From Geosiphon pyriformis (Eukaryota > Glomeromycota > Glomeromycetes > Archaeosporales > Geosiphonaceae), in NCBI GenBank assembly GCA_016748015.1, contig JAAOMT010000664.1, positions 1,080,572 through 1,144,571 on the forward strand: 64,000 nt of DNA, given 5' to 3'. The notes under the pieces are model-generated. The model did not search any database and was not told the origin of the DNA. It worked only from the letters and a program-made list of their open reading frames with translations. The translations under genes were made by a program, and so were the position numbers. Shown here one piece after another: positions 45,446-58,125 of the stretch. Positions within the stretch are counted from its first letter, which is position 1, and each line of letters starts with the position of its first letter.

Positions 45446-46111
45446 TGTTACAGGTTGAAATAACAAACTAACAAATAACAAGAAAGAATAAAATTGTAAA
45501 ATGATAAAAAGAATCAAAGAGAATTTAACTTCAAAGAGCAAATTAAATAAGTATAGATTCAATATATGAGATTAGTCTCATAAAATATCTCAGTCATTAT
45601 ACTTTTTAAAAGATAACTAAAGAATCTGAAGATAGAAAAATAGTCTGTACTGTCAACAAATAATCACATCTGGTATAATTCTATGCCTCATGTCAGTACT
45701 CTTAAAATTCAATATCAAGTATTAAATGTACTTTTCAGTCATATTTTATTTAATAATTTTAAAATACTACAATTATATATTTCAGAAAAAAGGTAGAAAA
45801 TAACTAACAAGTAATTTTTTATTTCAAAATATTCAAATACTTGAAGATAGAGAAAAAAAATTAGCAATAAGAGAAGAATTAAGATGAAAGTTGTTATTTT
45901 ATTTATTTTATTTTCTTGATTTTTGACATGCTTTTCTACAATTAAGAGATTTATTGCTTATAAAGCTATTAAAAATAGTTAATAATTAGATCAATAATTA
46001 GGTCAACAGTCAGGTTATTAATCATTATCTAAAAATAGAGTGGCTAATTATGTAATATCAGTGGCTAATACATATGATAATTAATAAAAAGTATGAGTTT
46101 TAATCATAACA
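45446..46111 (-). repeat. Solo LTR of the D family
   Basis: 666 bp, reverse complement of the D LTR, from TGTTACAGG to ATCATAACA. ATAT flanks both sides (45442-45445, 46112-46115), so it is a recombined single LTR rather than a fragment. The 12-bp array is present with three to four units near 45975-46020. Confidence 0.87.
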
Positions 46112-46115
46112 ATAT

Positions 46116-46790
46116 AATTTAATAATTAATTAAAAGTTTGTAATAATTAAATTCAAATTTAGAAATTATAATTAATAATTTCAAAATAATATACATAAAA
46201 ATCATAGTTTTAAATTATATATTATTACTTTTAAAAAATTTAGAAATATAATTAAACAATATATTAATAATAATAATAATAATAATAAAATTAATGCTAA
46301 GTATATTTCAAAGCTTAAAAACAAAATTTCCAATTAATTATTGTTATTACTAATTAGAAAAACACTTAAATATACAAATTTATATTCAAAAAACTTAATT
46401 AAAATATTTAACAAAACAATAATACAATAGTTAAAAAGTTTTATTAAAAAAATACTTTAAATGATTATAAAAATAATTTTAGAAAAAATTTCAATAGTAC
46501 CAAATAGAATTTAGATTAATTTTTAAGAAAAAATACATAATATATACAAAAATTAAAATTTAAGAAATTATTTATATTATAATATTAACAAAAAAGTTTT
46601 TAATATAATATTATTATTATTATATAAATAAAATTAAAAACTTATGAGAAATTAATAATAAATAAATTAAAAATATTAATAATTAATATACTAAGTAAAT
46701 ATTTTTGTAATAATATACAATTATAATTTTTAAATTTTCAAAACTATTTAAATTTTTTTCTTACAACTAAAAATCAATATACTAATAATA
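46116..46790 (+). other. AT-rich stretch with microsatellite
   Basis: No gene seen. A TAA microsatellite lies at about 46265-46288. The text at 46510-46680 resembles 27690-27764 joined to 44745-44840, which suggests two copies of one old repeat. The end may be the tail of a gag relic, but I cannot support that. Confidence 0.4.
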
Positions 46791-46799
46791 ATTTAAGAT

Positions 46800-48090
46800 T
46801 AAATAACAATAATATTGTTTTACTTGTTATTATTATTTAAGATAATATTTTTGTTATTGTTTTTTTTAATTTAAAAAACAAAACAAGCAAATTACTATTT
46901 AATAAGATTATTTTAAATTTTACAAACCAATTATTATTAAATTAATATCAAAATTAATGGCCAAATTATTAAACTTATTTTTAACAGTAATTTAACAAAC
47001 AGTATTATTAAACAGTTTATAAACCAATTAAATTACCAAGTTAATTAAGCTATTAATATATGTATTACTATTGTTAATAAAGTCATTAAAATTTTAATTA
47101 GTAAAATTAACAACTTTTCTTTTAAAATATTAATAATAAAAATTCCATAATATTAAGCATTTATTAATAATAATTGGTTGTTTAAAATTAATATTATATA
47201 TAACTAAAATACACAAAAACTTTAATTAAATTACAATAAATATTATATATATATATTAACAATTTGTAAATATTTTAAAATCATTATTACCAAAATATTT
47301 TTTATTAAATTAAAAGAAAAAAAAACTTTATAATTAAAAATTATTAATTAATAATTACAATATTAATTTGTTATAACTATTAACTTAGAAAAATAAAAAT
47401 AAAAAAAACTACAAATTAATACTTTTATTTATATTTTATTAAACTAAAAAAACATATTAATAATTTTTTATCAATATAGAATTCCAAAAAATCCAAATTA
47501 TTAATGTTTAAATTTTATCTATATTAATTATAAAAATATAAAACAATATTTTTAACCAAAATAATATGTAATAAATTGTGTTAATATATAATTCTTATCA
47601 ATAATTAAGTAAGAAAAAATTTTTTTTATAGTTATTTATAATTGTGATTTTTTTGTTTAAATAATTGTTTATATAATAAAAACAAAATTTAATAAATAGT
47701 TATAATCAAAGTAAATAATACTATATCAACACAAATTTTTATGATTAAAATATTTTTGTTAACAATTTAAATAAAGTTTTATCTTTTATAAATAATTTAG
47801 ATAACTTTTATAAATATTATTAGACATTAATACTAACAAAAAAAACAAAAACAAAAACTTATTAATTTAAATTTCTAATTATGTAAATATTATTTAATTT
47901 CTTATTAATTTTAATATTATAATAAATATAATTTTGTTCATAAATTATTATGTGTTTTTGTTATTTAATTAAATATTATATTTTTATTAAATATAACTAA
48001 ATAAAATTTACAGCCATTTATATTTTTTTATAATTATTTACTAATAAACTAAAAATAAATAAATATGTAATTTATAATAAGATATAAAAA
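46800..48090 (+). pseudogene. Strongly decayed relic of protease and Cys-rich region (A/B/E type)
   Basis: Linker IFVIVFFNLKNKTSKLLFN (TIFLFELEKLSATPLFS in E) is followed from 46953 by NGQIIKLIFNSNLTNSIIKQ (NGHSIKLILDSRLAGSIITR), FINNNWLFKINIIYN (ALVRNNWLLKTNAVLD) and ILTICKYFKIIIT (VPVMCGYFKTT). Near 47755-47820 FINNLDNFYKYY matches VINLLDSEQFYKHY. Near 47879 LCKYYLISY*F*YYNKYN matches the terminal cysteine cluster LCDHCLILCDF*YCNECD. This shows the Cys-rich segment is old in the lineage. LINE2 is inserted just after it. Confidence 0.75.
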
Positions 48091-48179
48091 AAACAAGTTT
48101 TTTTTTTTTTTTTTATTAATTAATGAGTGCAGCTCAACTACTACCTAAGTATATAAGATTAAATAGAATTCTAAATTAA

Positions 48180-49469
48180 GTGTGGCTCATGTTTTTTTTA
48201 CACGTAACCAGCCATTTAGGCCAGTCAAGGCAATACTACACATCTAAACTACTTATCACAAAGAAGTTACACAGAAAACTGAAATACATACTTGTCAATC
48301 CAGAATGTAAGCCAAAACACACATAAATACCTAATCTAATACCAAAATCACAAATCTTCTTACAAGACTACCAAGAGGCCAATCCAGAAATGGCTGATGC
48401 CACAGATCCATTCTTTGGCAAAAGACTATGCTTTTTATAATATGCTTTCAGCCTGGTATTTGGAATTCAGATAATAGATCTGTGGCTTTCAGCAAAGTTA
48501 CAGATTATATTGATAACCAATGACCTCCTATTAGACCCAGGATTTAACATATTTATAGTGTCATTTACCCAATTTTTTACCACAAAACTCTTGGCTAAAG
48601 CCATATACAAGTGATTAGACAATTCAGCCATATGCAGGGATTGAACCACAGTACATTCAGTATAGCCAATGCCTAGCACAGCAGTCTAAGTGCTGACTAT
48701 ATTAGATATTAACTTCCTCTTGGCATTAGAGTTCTTTTCACATAAAAACACATGATTAGAATCATCAGTCAGACTACAGTAGATGCACAAAATGCTAGGA
48801 TAATTTGACTTGTACAATCTTTTCTTTTTAGCAGTAGACAGCTAATGGTATAAGGTCTTTATAAAATAAGACCTGAGCACTACAGAGGCAAAGCTAGAAA
48901 AGCCTAAGCAAATGCTACTATCTAGATGTCAAACTTTGAATGTTTGGTGCATATCAAAATACATATTGAGATTAAGATCCACAGCATTTCTTACACACCT
49001 AGATTCCTATTCAACAAAATTAACTGCATCAAACAGATGCCTTACAAAGTGATGAGCATTACCAGAGACAGGTCTGCCTTTGACAGCAAGAAAGTGATAC
49101 ATTATACTGACAGACAGCACAAACTTTGAATTGGTGGCAGCATCTGCAAAAAAGTCAGCATGCTCATTACCAATAATCCCAGAGTGACTTTTAATCTTGA
49201 CTCAAGCAACTGACAGATTCTTTGAAGCAACAGTAGAATGGATGTGTTTTTTCTCAATCCAGCACTTTGTGTGAAAGTCAGAGTCAACAGAATGGTCTAA
49301 AGAAGCACACATATCCAAAGAAGCCTGGCTATCCATGTATAAAACCACAGAACTCGAAGCAGAAACACAGTCTAAAGTGAGAGCAATAGTCCGCAGTTCT
49401 GCAAAAGTTGAAGACAGCAGACTATAAACTCTAATACCTACATCTAAGTTGACACATGGGAAGTAAGTA
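48180..49469 (-). pseudogene. LINE2 ORF2, RNase H second half and C-terminal zinc tail
   Basis: Begins in the middle of RNase H (TYFPCVNLDVGIRVYSLLSS) directly at the border of element E. Catalytic Glu in TFAELRTIAL and Asp in LYMDSQASLDMC are kept. The conserved zinc tail reads LCIYCSLTDDSNHVFLC (about 48745-48795), a C-x2-C-x9-H-x3-C pattern like that of LINE1. Stops interrupt the tail. Confidence 0.83.
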
Positions 49470-49473
49470 GCAG

Positions 49474-50352
49474 TATTACTCATAGAATATAGGAAATATA
49501 TATTAGCATAAATTAGCCAATCAGAAACAGCCATAGTAAATGTAAAATTCCAGGATTTCTCTTAGGAGAAATCGCAGAATTCCAGGAATTTCAGAATTCT
49601 CATACAAGGAATCGCAGGATTCTAGAATTTCAGAATTTCTCTCAAGAGAAATTGCAGGATTTCAAGAATTTCAGGATTTTTGGTGTGAAAAATTAAGGAA
49701 TTGAAAAATCTCAATTATATATATATAGCAGTAGTACTAGAAGTAAAAAAGACAGAATCCGAGAGTTAGAGACCTCCCAGTTTAGATTTAAATCTAAGCA
49801 AAACTTCCACATTATCAATAAATAATTATTCCATATCTTTAATCCACTTTTCACTATCAACATTTCATGTTAATAACAATTGATACTTAATCACACTGGA
49901 ACAATAGCTCTTGATTATGGCTATTAACAGAATACTAACTTGCAAAATCACCTTGGCTTATTTCTTTTTTTTTCTTTTTTTTCTTTTTTTTTGTTATTTC
50001 TTTTGTTATTTACTAAATTGATTAGGAAGTAAGTGCTAAAGTATTGATGTCACAGATAGTCTGGTAAAAAACCCAGATATAAAAGTAAGATTATATATAT
50101 ATTAACAGATAGCTTACCAAAAGGGCATGACTGCTAGATTAAACCAGCCACCACGCTGAAGACAGAAATTGGGAAAACCACTGGAGGAAGTAACCAAAAA
50201 CAACTATAGTAAATCTCTGTCTATTATACAAAGAACTTTGCAACAAACCTTCAGATCTACCAAACTTTCAGACATCAACATTAGAATACCAAACCAGCAC
50301 CAAGTTACAGATTTGTTATTTGCTTTGAGACTCCAAATAATCATCTGTAATA
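49474..50352 (+). repeat. Element E 5' LTR
   Basis: TATTACTCATAG start (TGTTACTTATAG in the 3' copy), CTGTAATA end. It contains about 3.3 units of a 39-41 bp repeat at 49553-49690 with the near-palindrome TTCTCTCAAGAGAA, a TATATATATATA run near 49716-49727, and T-rich tracts at 49966-49992. Confidence 0.92.
49553..49690 (+). repeat. 39-41 bp tandem repeat with internal palindromes in LTR of E
   Basis: Unit starts at 49553, 49594, 49633 and 49674. Each unit has GAATTTCTCTCAAGAGAA-type dyad text followed by ATTGCAGGATTYCARGAATTTCA. The 3' LTR copy (about 58847-58985) keeps the period but differs at many C/T and G/A sites. Confidence 0.8.
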
Positions 50353-50354
50353 TT

Positions 50355-50372
50355 TGGTGCTCCTTGTGAGGT
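50355..50372 (+). other. Primer binding site of element E
   Basis: TGGTGCTCCTTGTGAGGT, two bases after the LTR. One C/T difference from the B site. This argues that both families use the same tRNA primer although their LTRs are unrelated in sequence. Confidence 0.75.
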
Positions 50373-50414
50373 ATAATTTTACAGAGAACCAGCACCAACA
50401 GCAATCATCTAAAA

Positions 50415-52640
50415 GTGGCAGAATCAGAAATCATAGGGACAAACCATTTAGAATTCGCCAAATTCTTGTTTCAACAGTACAGTCAACAATTAGGATTAAA
50501 CAATAATCATTTCCCAGTGGAATCAGCCTTTAACTTCTACATTAATGATAAAATCACAGACTGCTTAGGAGGAACAGTTGACATTGAATTCACAAGAAAA
50601 AACTTCTATACAGAATTGTTTCAACATACCAGCTTACCAAGAAACTACAGTTTTGTATCAATTATCAGAGAAATCAATCAAACTATTAAAAAGTACACAC
50701 AACAACATTTCTTATCACCTATGCAGACAAAAGCAAAGAAAGGTTGCAAACATCAGCAGTAATACCAAAACAAATACAACCACCCACTTAGAAAAAAACC
50801 AAAGTTAAATCACCAACAAATCCATCATACTATTATACACCTGGAAGTGCCATTAACATCACATCAACAGACACATTCACATCAACTATGACATCAACAT
50901 TTAGACAATTTCCATTTCAAAGTAAACAAAGGAAAGAAAATCTTCTAGGACCATATGGTGCATATTTTAAAGGATTCAAGTTATGATCGCCAATACCATT
51001 AGGACTTTGATCTTTGCCACCCCAATCCGATTTCAGAACCACAAGTTCTTGGAAAATAACGGAATCAGAAAGAGAACAGGAAGAAGAAAAAGAAAAATCT
51101 AAAGATCAAGAATTTACTTACCAGAACCCGATTCTAGAAAACCTGGAAATTAAAACCCCAAATCTACAAATTCAGCAAAATCTAAACTTAGAAAATCTGA
51201 AAATCAGAACTCCAAATATTTAAACACTGCCAAATCAAAACAATCCAAACTCCAAGTTAATTAATTAGCAAAACTTACCTCCAATAATTGTTATTGATTA
51301 GCCACCAGCTAAACCAATCCAACCACAACAAATATTACTACAGAAACCACAACAGCTGTTTCAACAGTCACAACAACAACTTCAACAACCAAACTTGGAT
51401 CCAATGGTCTATGCTCCAATAGCAAAACTTGAGAAATTTACCAGCAAAAAAGATGATGCCCAAATATGGCTTAATGCCATTGAAAAAGCCATTGCGGTCA
51501 ACAGATGGAACAATAAGAGAGCACTCCAAGCCATCCCTTATTTCTTACAGGATACCACCAACTTATGATATTAAAGCTTAGTTACCAAACCCCAAACATT
51601 CCAGGAATTTAAAATCACATTCTTGAGATACTTCAGTAATAATAATAGCATTAACTGATTGACAAACACTTTTACTACCATCAAGCAAGAAGAAAATGAA
51701 ACAGTCACTACTTACTTAGGATGCTTCCACAGAAATTTGCGCCAAATCCAGATTATACAGACTGATTATTTCACAGTGCCACAAATTTTGAATCAATTTA
51801 TTAGAGGCTTGTGCAGCAACATCCTTTAACACATACGCCAAATGCATTCAGCAGACCTTTAAACCACAGTTACAAACACCAGAGATTTTGAAGCAGCTGA
51901 ACTCAAAGCCAACCATGTCCAAGCCATAAACCTAGTGATGAATGAATTATCTGACTTGGATTTCAAACTGAAGCAATTAAGCAACTCACTCAATCAGAAA
52001 TTAGAAGGGTACTTAGCTAACAACAATCAAGCCATTTATCAACCTTCCCAATGATGCAACAATCAGGAAAATGGAAATCAATTTCAAAATCAGTCACATC
52101 TAGCATCTTTTGCAACTAATCAACAGTGGCAGCAGGAAACACATGCTTGTCACTATTGTGGTAAACAAGGCTATTTACAAATTGATTGCCATCAATGTTT
52201 AAATAACCAATGATCAGGAAATTAATATCAAAATTCCAATCACCAGATTCAAATTCCAAATTATTAATCAAATCCAGCTCTATATCAACCAAATTATCTA
52301 CTGATGACACAGTCGTTGTATCAAACCCCAATGACGCAGCAATTATACTTACCTCCAGTCTATCAGCCTATAGCATTAATTTATCAACCACAGTCCCAAC
52401 CCATTTATTAGCTGCAGCCTCAAATAATTTATCAGTCCCAACAAAATCAAATACTGCCCCAAAACTTATCTCAAAATAGAACCCAAAGGCCGAGACTGAC
52501 ACAACAAAGCTGGAGATTGTTGATGGTAGTTCATCAACCAATCTCCAGTTCCTCGAACCAGCCATCAGGATCTAAACAATAGAATTCAGGCACTAAATAC
52601 ACCCAAAACCCAAATTTCCAACACTATTTAAGTCTTTTGG
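50415..52640 (+). pseudogene. gag: gag of element E
   Basis: Starts at the conserved AAAAGTGGCAG region; the frame from GTG 50415 is open for 115 codons (ESEIIGTNHLEFAKFLFQQY). The frame changes between about 50760 and 51010. Gag core: PIAKLEKFTSKKDDAQIWLN (51418-51477), TYLGCFHRNLRQIQ, ILNQFIRGL. The zinc knuckle at 52148-52189 reads CHYCGKQGYLQIDC, with Tyr replacing the His (CAC/CAT to TAT). The Gln/Tyr/Pro-rich tail follows. Many TGA, TAA and TAG stops occur, mostly at Trp, Arg and Gln positions. Confidence 0.84.
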
Positions 52641-53200
52641 TTATTCCAAAAGACGTCCAACCCAATAATCCAAAAACCAACCAACAACTAACACTTACTA
52701 GCAACATTCTACCAGCTACCATTACTGAAAATAAATCACTAGACACCATCTTCCTGTTCGAACTTGAAAAACTGTCAGCCACACCATTGTTTAGTAGAGC
52801 CACCCTTGAAAAAAAACCTATTACTGCCATGTACACTAATGTCAAAGTCAATGGTCACTCCATCAAACTAATTTTAGACAGTAGATTAGCTGGCAGCATT
52901 ATCACAAGACAACTCATGAACCAATTAAGTCACTGAGTTGATTGAGCTGCCAGTGCCAGAATCATAACAGCCAATAAAGTGACCAAAACTCCAATCGGCA
53001 AGATTGACAATCTACTCATTGAAATCAATGACAACATAGTATTCATTAAAGTCCTAGTAATGGAAGCAACACAATATCAAGCACTAGTTAGAAATAACTG
53101 GCTACTCAAAACAAATGCTGTGCTAGACTGGAACACATAAGAGCTTCAACTTAGCCAGAACAGTCGACACACCCATGTACCAGTCATGTGTGGTTATTTC
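52641..53200 (+). pseudogene. Linker and protease domain of element E
   Basis: Open from 52637 for 99 codons: TITENKSLDTIFLFELEKL, then LILDSRLAGSIITRQLMNQL with DSR at 52877-52885. TGA codons at 52934 and 52943 stand before VD and A, where Arg is likely. VLVMEATQYQALVRNNWLLK and the CGYFKTTKTPTPLIEF segment follow. The D-S-R state matches A, B and C. Confidence 0.83.
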
Positions 53201-53539
53201 AAGACTACCAAAACACCAACACCACTTATTGAGTTTGAGGAAGAAGAAAAAAAACCTACCTGGGAAGCTTATCAAGTGTCATGGGCTGAAGGAGACCACA
53301 ACAAATTATGATCAATACTCTCTTAGAATGACAACAGAAAAAGAAAACAGAAGGAAGAACTTATTTAGAATTCCAACCAAGCCTGAGAAACTGACAACAA
53401 CCAGGAAGAGATAATAAATTGGGAGTAGAAAAAAAATACAAAAGGAAAGAGAAAGGGGAAAGAAAAAAAACCAATATTACACACCACTACTACTTATAAT
53501 TACTATACCTATACTGCATCACAATGATCTGCCTATTGC

Positions 53540-54175
53540 TGACCTAAGCTTATATGTACTGATTGTGACAAGAAATTGTTATTAATGGGTGCATGCTGTA
53601 GTGATAATGAGGAATACCTAATGGCAACAAAATTTTATTGCTGTCCATGTGTCATTGAATGCTTTGGAAGACCAAAACGAGTTGGAAAATGGGATAATGA
53701 GCCATGCTTGGCTTGTGGTAAAACTTTCCTTGACAAAGGAATGTAGAATAACATTCCTGGGAGAGGAGGAACCTGCAATGAATCGTGTTAGTACACAATT
53801 CTCATAAGTGACTGAGTGCAAAAGGAAACACTCATAGATGCTGCCTGAAGATGAACAGTTAAACATCTGGATGACTGTCTACACAATAATGACAAAATTT
53901 GGCAAATAACACTTGCCAAAATCAAAAGAGCATCACCAAAAGAAATAAGAATAATCAAAAATAACCTACCAGAAACCATAGAACTCGACTGGGATCCAGA
54001 ACCAGTTATAAATCTCTTGGACTCAGAACAATTCTATAAACACTATCAAGAGCTAGCACTTACAAGAGAAGAACAGGAACAACACTTAGAAGAAATTAAC
54101 ACTTGATTATGTGACCACTGTTTGATTCTATGTGACTTTTAATATTGTAATGAGTGTGATCTTATTTACAATCTA
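53540..54175 (+). pseudogene. Cysteine-rich segment of element E
   Basis: Best preserved copy: LICTDCDKKLLLMGACC, KFYCCPCVIECFGRPKR, VGKWDNEPCLACGKTFLDKG, GRGGTCNESC, then AKIKRASPKEIRIIKNNLPE and the terminal LCDHCLILCDF*YCNECD (to about 54161). Cysteine pairs are C-x2-C, C-x2-C, C-x2-C, C-x3-C and the last cluster. No named domain is recognised. The segment is in frame with protease and dUTPase. Confidence 0.68.
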
Positions 54176-54184
54176 TCACCACAC

Positions 54185-54870
54185 ATGATCTACACAATCC
54201 CAGAAGAGGAAGAACCAATCAGCAGATGTGCATTGGAATTAGAATCAAATTTTAATTCCAATTCAAACTCTGATAATGACAATAATAAAAACAATGGTTC
54301 CAGTTCCACTCAATACCACCACAAAAATAACAATAATTCAGACTTAGATTCAAACTCCGAAACTTACATTATGCTCCCTAATCTCACTAAAGAACAAAAA
54401 CTTAAATGGTTTAGTAATAATGATGAAGGTATTATGCCAGAATGTGTACATGATACTGATACAGGATTTGATCTGAGATATTTGAGAAAAAATTCCATCA
54501 AATTGGAACCACACTTGTGCACCTGCATTGATCTCAAAATAGCACTGGAAATTTCAGCAACAACAATAGTTCAGTTAGCATCTAGGAGTAGCTTAGCAAA
54601 AAAGGGAATCAACATCAGAGGAGGAATAATTGATGCAGGATATGTAGGAAATATCATTGCTATGCTACAAAATGACTTAGAAAAGACATACACCATAGAT
54701 CCAAATGAAAAGATAACACAGGCAATATTTCTACCTCTGGTTAAAATAGCTAAATTAGTATCAGTAGGAAACAGAGAAAAATTAGGGATAACAGCAAGAG
54801 AAATATAGGGATTTGGATCAACGAGTAGAATAGATGTACTAGTTAATATGGCAAAGAAAGAGGTTATTGA
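54185..54870 (+). pseudogene. dUTPase domain of element E
   Basis: An acidic Asn/Ser-rich linker (54230-54360) precedes LTKEQKLKWFSNNDEGI. Motifs: DTGFDLRY (about 54460-54483), ASRSSLAKKG (54580-54609), GIIDAGYVGNI (54622-54654), EKITQAIFLPL (54709-54741), GFGSTSR (about 54809-54829). The catalytic Asp of motif 3 is kept and the frame is open for 207 codons up to a TAG at 54806, just before motif 5. This copy is close to complete. Confidence 0.88.
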
Positions 54871-54967
54871 CAAAAGAAAAATTATTTCAACCCATCAATC
54901 AATTTCCATTCTACCATGTGATCAGTATATATTAGCTATAAGAAAAAAAGTAAAAAATTAAGCTCAG

Positions 54968-56640
54968 TTGTTTGAAGCAGAAGCCACTATTTGCAAATCA
55001 GGAGAGATTGAACTCACTAATTTCTATATATCAGTCAAAAGCCCCAAAAACATCAAAATTTTCATTTACAACACAATGAAAAGTGTCATTAAAATACCAA
55101 AGGGAACCATTATTAGATATTTAACCACTGAAGTTGAGGATCAACCACCAAACCACATTTCAGATTTTCCACAGCTTTGCAGATATGTAGACATTACATC
55201 ACAAATTATCTATAGACAAAGTGAATGTTATCTGCTCCAACTAAAACAATTGGAACACATAAACATAGAAAATCTAGACCCACTCTAACAGATACAACTA
55301 AAGATATTACTCAGCAATTTCAATGACATCTTTGCTAGTGAAAATGAATTTGGTCATATCAATATCATCTAGCATTAGATCAAAACTAGAGATATAATGC
55401 TAATTAAACAAAGAGCATACAAAATACCACCAGCTAACCATAAAATCATTCATTAAGAAATCAATCAGATGCTTGACAATGAATTAATTCAGCCATTAAT
55501 GAGTCTATGATTATTACCAATAGTACTAGTCTAGAAGAAAAATGGAAAAATCTATTTTTGTGTGGATTATTGAAAACTGAATGGAGTAACTAAAGGTGAT
55601 AGTTATCCAACTTCAAAGATTTAAGAACTATTCGATGCTTTTGGAGGAAATAAATGATTCTCGATACTGAATTTAGATAGTGGTTACTGGCAAATAGCCA
55701 TAAATTCAGCCAACAAAGAGAAAACAGCATTTACTACAAGAGAAAAAAATTTTGAATTTGAAGTCATGCCATTTGGTTTGATGAATGCTCCAGCAATATT
55801 CCAATGGCTCATGAAAATTGTCTACACTGGATTACTATAGAAATCAGTAGTTATATACTTAAATAACACTAATGTGTTCTCAAAAACATTCAATGATCAT
55901 TTACATTATCTCCAACAAGTGTTCGAAAGATTAAGAAAAGCTGGATTGAAACTAAATGCAACCAAATGTTTCTTTGGAAAAACTGAACTCAAGTTTTTGA
56001 GACATGTTGTGAGCAAAAATGGAATAAAAACGGATTCAAACAAGATTAAGATTGTCAAGAACTTTCCAGTACCAAATAATCTTACAGAATTAAGAGCATT
56101 CTTGAGATTTGCTGGATACTACCACCACTTTATCAAAAACTTTTCTAAGATAGCTCAATCATTACACCAACTCCAAACAAAAAACACCAAATATAAATGA
56201 ACAGAAACTCAACAAAACACATTTAACATGCTGAGAAGAAAGCTTATTCAAGCTCTAGTATTAATGTATTCAGATTACAGCAAACCATTTATCATTACCA
56301 CTGATGCATCTGGTCAAGCATTGGAAGCAGTATTGTCACAAAAAGGACTGGATGGACTAGAACATTCAATAGCTTATGCCAGTAGAAGCTTAAGTCCAGC
56401 AGAAAAGAACTACAGAATTTCAGCACTGGAACACTTAGCCATCTACTAAGCTGTTACAAAATAAAAAGAATACTTGAGTCAAAAGTTTGATGTGTACACT
56501 GATCATAAAGGATTGACTTCAATCCAAAAACAAAAATTTGCAAATGATTCTCATGTCAGATGAAAAATAGAACTTTCACCATTCAATTATACAGTACATT
56601 ATAAAAAGAGAAAAGACAATAGAAATGCCAATATCTGTTA
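54968..56640 (+). pseudogene. RT and RNase H domains of element E, with preceding linker
   Basis: The linker (54968-55288) reads FEAEATICKSGEIELTNFYI and ends CYLLQLKQLEHINIENLDPL. RT: KQRAYKIPPANHKII, MPFGLMNAPAIFQWLMKIVY, and the active-site box YLNN at 55856-55867 (both Asp changed). From 55874 the thumb is open (FNDHLHYLQQVFERLRKAGL). RNase H: FIITTDASGQALEAVLSQKG with Asp kept, SALEHLAIY with Glu kept, and VYTDHKGL. Stops mostly replace Trp, Arg and Gln. Confidence 0.86.
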
Positions 56641-56879
56641 AGAATGAGACAAATTTAAAAACATTTCAACTGAAAAATATAGCAAAAGATGAATATACAA
56701 AAATACCAACAAATCCAAAATTATATAAATACTCAATTGTTTAAAGAGAAATTATCTTAAAAGAAACAAAAGAACATAAAACAACAATAAAAATATTTTA
56801 TCAACCATCAAAATATACTTTACCAGAAGAACAGAAGAAATTCAGATCAACTAACCAAAGTAATCACAGAACCAGAGAA

Positions 56880-58065
56880 AGAGACAATATTGTTTAACAT
56901 GCACTCAGATCCAACAGTAAAACATTTTCATAAAGAAACAACAATAAAAAGAACCAAGAAAAGATACTATTGGCCATCTATGTATCCAGACATTATCCAA
57001 TATGTTCAAAATTATGATGCTTGTCAGAGAAAAGGAGGAACAAAATCCAGTAAATCATTAAAACCAATCAAAGTAGGACAACCATTTGATCATATCAGAA
57101 TTGACTTAGTCAGACCATTAACAATCACCAGCAGAGGCAACAGATATATTGTAGTAGCCATAGATTATCTCACAAAATGGCTGGAAACAAAAGCCATTCA
57201 AAGAACAGATGCAGAATCCATTGCTGAATTCATCCACCAAAATTTGATATGTTGATATAGATGTCCAAAAAAACTACTATCAAATCAAAGAACTCACTTT
57301 GTGAATAGAACATTAGCAGAATTAAGTCAAAGATTTGGGATAAAAAGACCATTATTATCACAATATTATCCACAAACAAATAGGTTAGTTGAAAAGTTTA
57401 ACAAAACACTGTGTAAAGTAATAGCCAAAATCAGCCAAAAAAACCAGGACGAATGAGATTTGATTATATCATCAGTATTATTTGCTTATTGGACAATAAA
57501 GCAAGACACTACACAAACAATACTATTCAAATTAGTATATGGTAGAACAGCAACATTACCAGTTGAAATAGAAGTCAAGACATATTTAACAGAACCAATA
57601 ACAGAAGAGAATTTTCAAAAAACATTGCTAAGAAAAACATATGACTTAATAGAAACATTAAAAAACAAATAACAAAAAGCAGCTGATAACATTCAACAGT
57701 CATAAGAAAAACAAAAAGAAAAACATAATAACCAACTATTAGAGAAACCAGTTGAATTCAAGATTAAAGACAAAGTACTTTTACATCGTACCAAAGTAGA
57801 AAAACAATAGAGTGGAAAATTTGACCCCAAATAGAACAGACCATTTCACATAGAAGAAATTCTTGGAAATAGAGCTTATAAATTAAGGTTGAATAACAAA
57901 ATCTTAACCAAAGCAGCACATGGTGATCGACTAAAACAATATCACCAGATAGCATCATCATCCACCAGTAATATTCCACAATTAGAAGTACAGAAAATAC
58001 TAGTTCAACTAGATGAGATTCCATGAGATTTGGAATCAATCATAATCATTGGACAAACCATGTAA
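56880..58065 (+). pseudogene. Integrase domain of element E
   Basis: HHCC finger MHSDPTVKHFHKE and NYDACQRKGG (one Cys now Tyr). Core: IRIDLVRPLTI (Asp kept), LLSNQRTHFVNRTL (second catalytic Asp now Asn), NRLVEKFNKTLCK (Glu kept). The C-terminal part has VYGRTATLPVEIEVKTYL, KIKDKVLLHRTKVEKQ*SGKFDPK and IP*DLESIIIIGQTM, ending at TAA near 58063. It is in a different frame from RT, the same arrangement as in B. Confidence 0.85.
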
Positions 58066-58125
58066 AATTGAACAATAAAAAGAGCATATAAAAACATAAT
58101 AGATGTGACAAAAGACTTCAGAAAA

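Noticed and set aside
46116-46790. A further gag relic
   Set aside because: A few Asn/Gln-rich strings resemble Gag tails, but base composition alone could produce them and no knuckle is seen.
50169-50369. ORF in the E LTR (also 59463-59690)
   Set aside because: It lies in the LTR end and runs through the primer site; no similarity to any domain, present in both LTRs simply by duplication.
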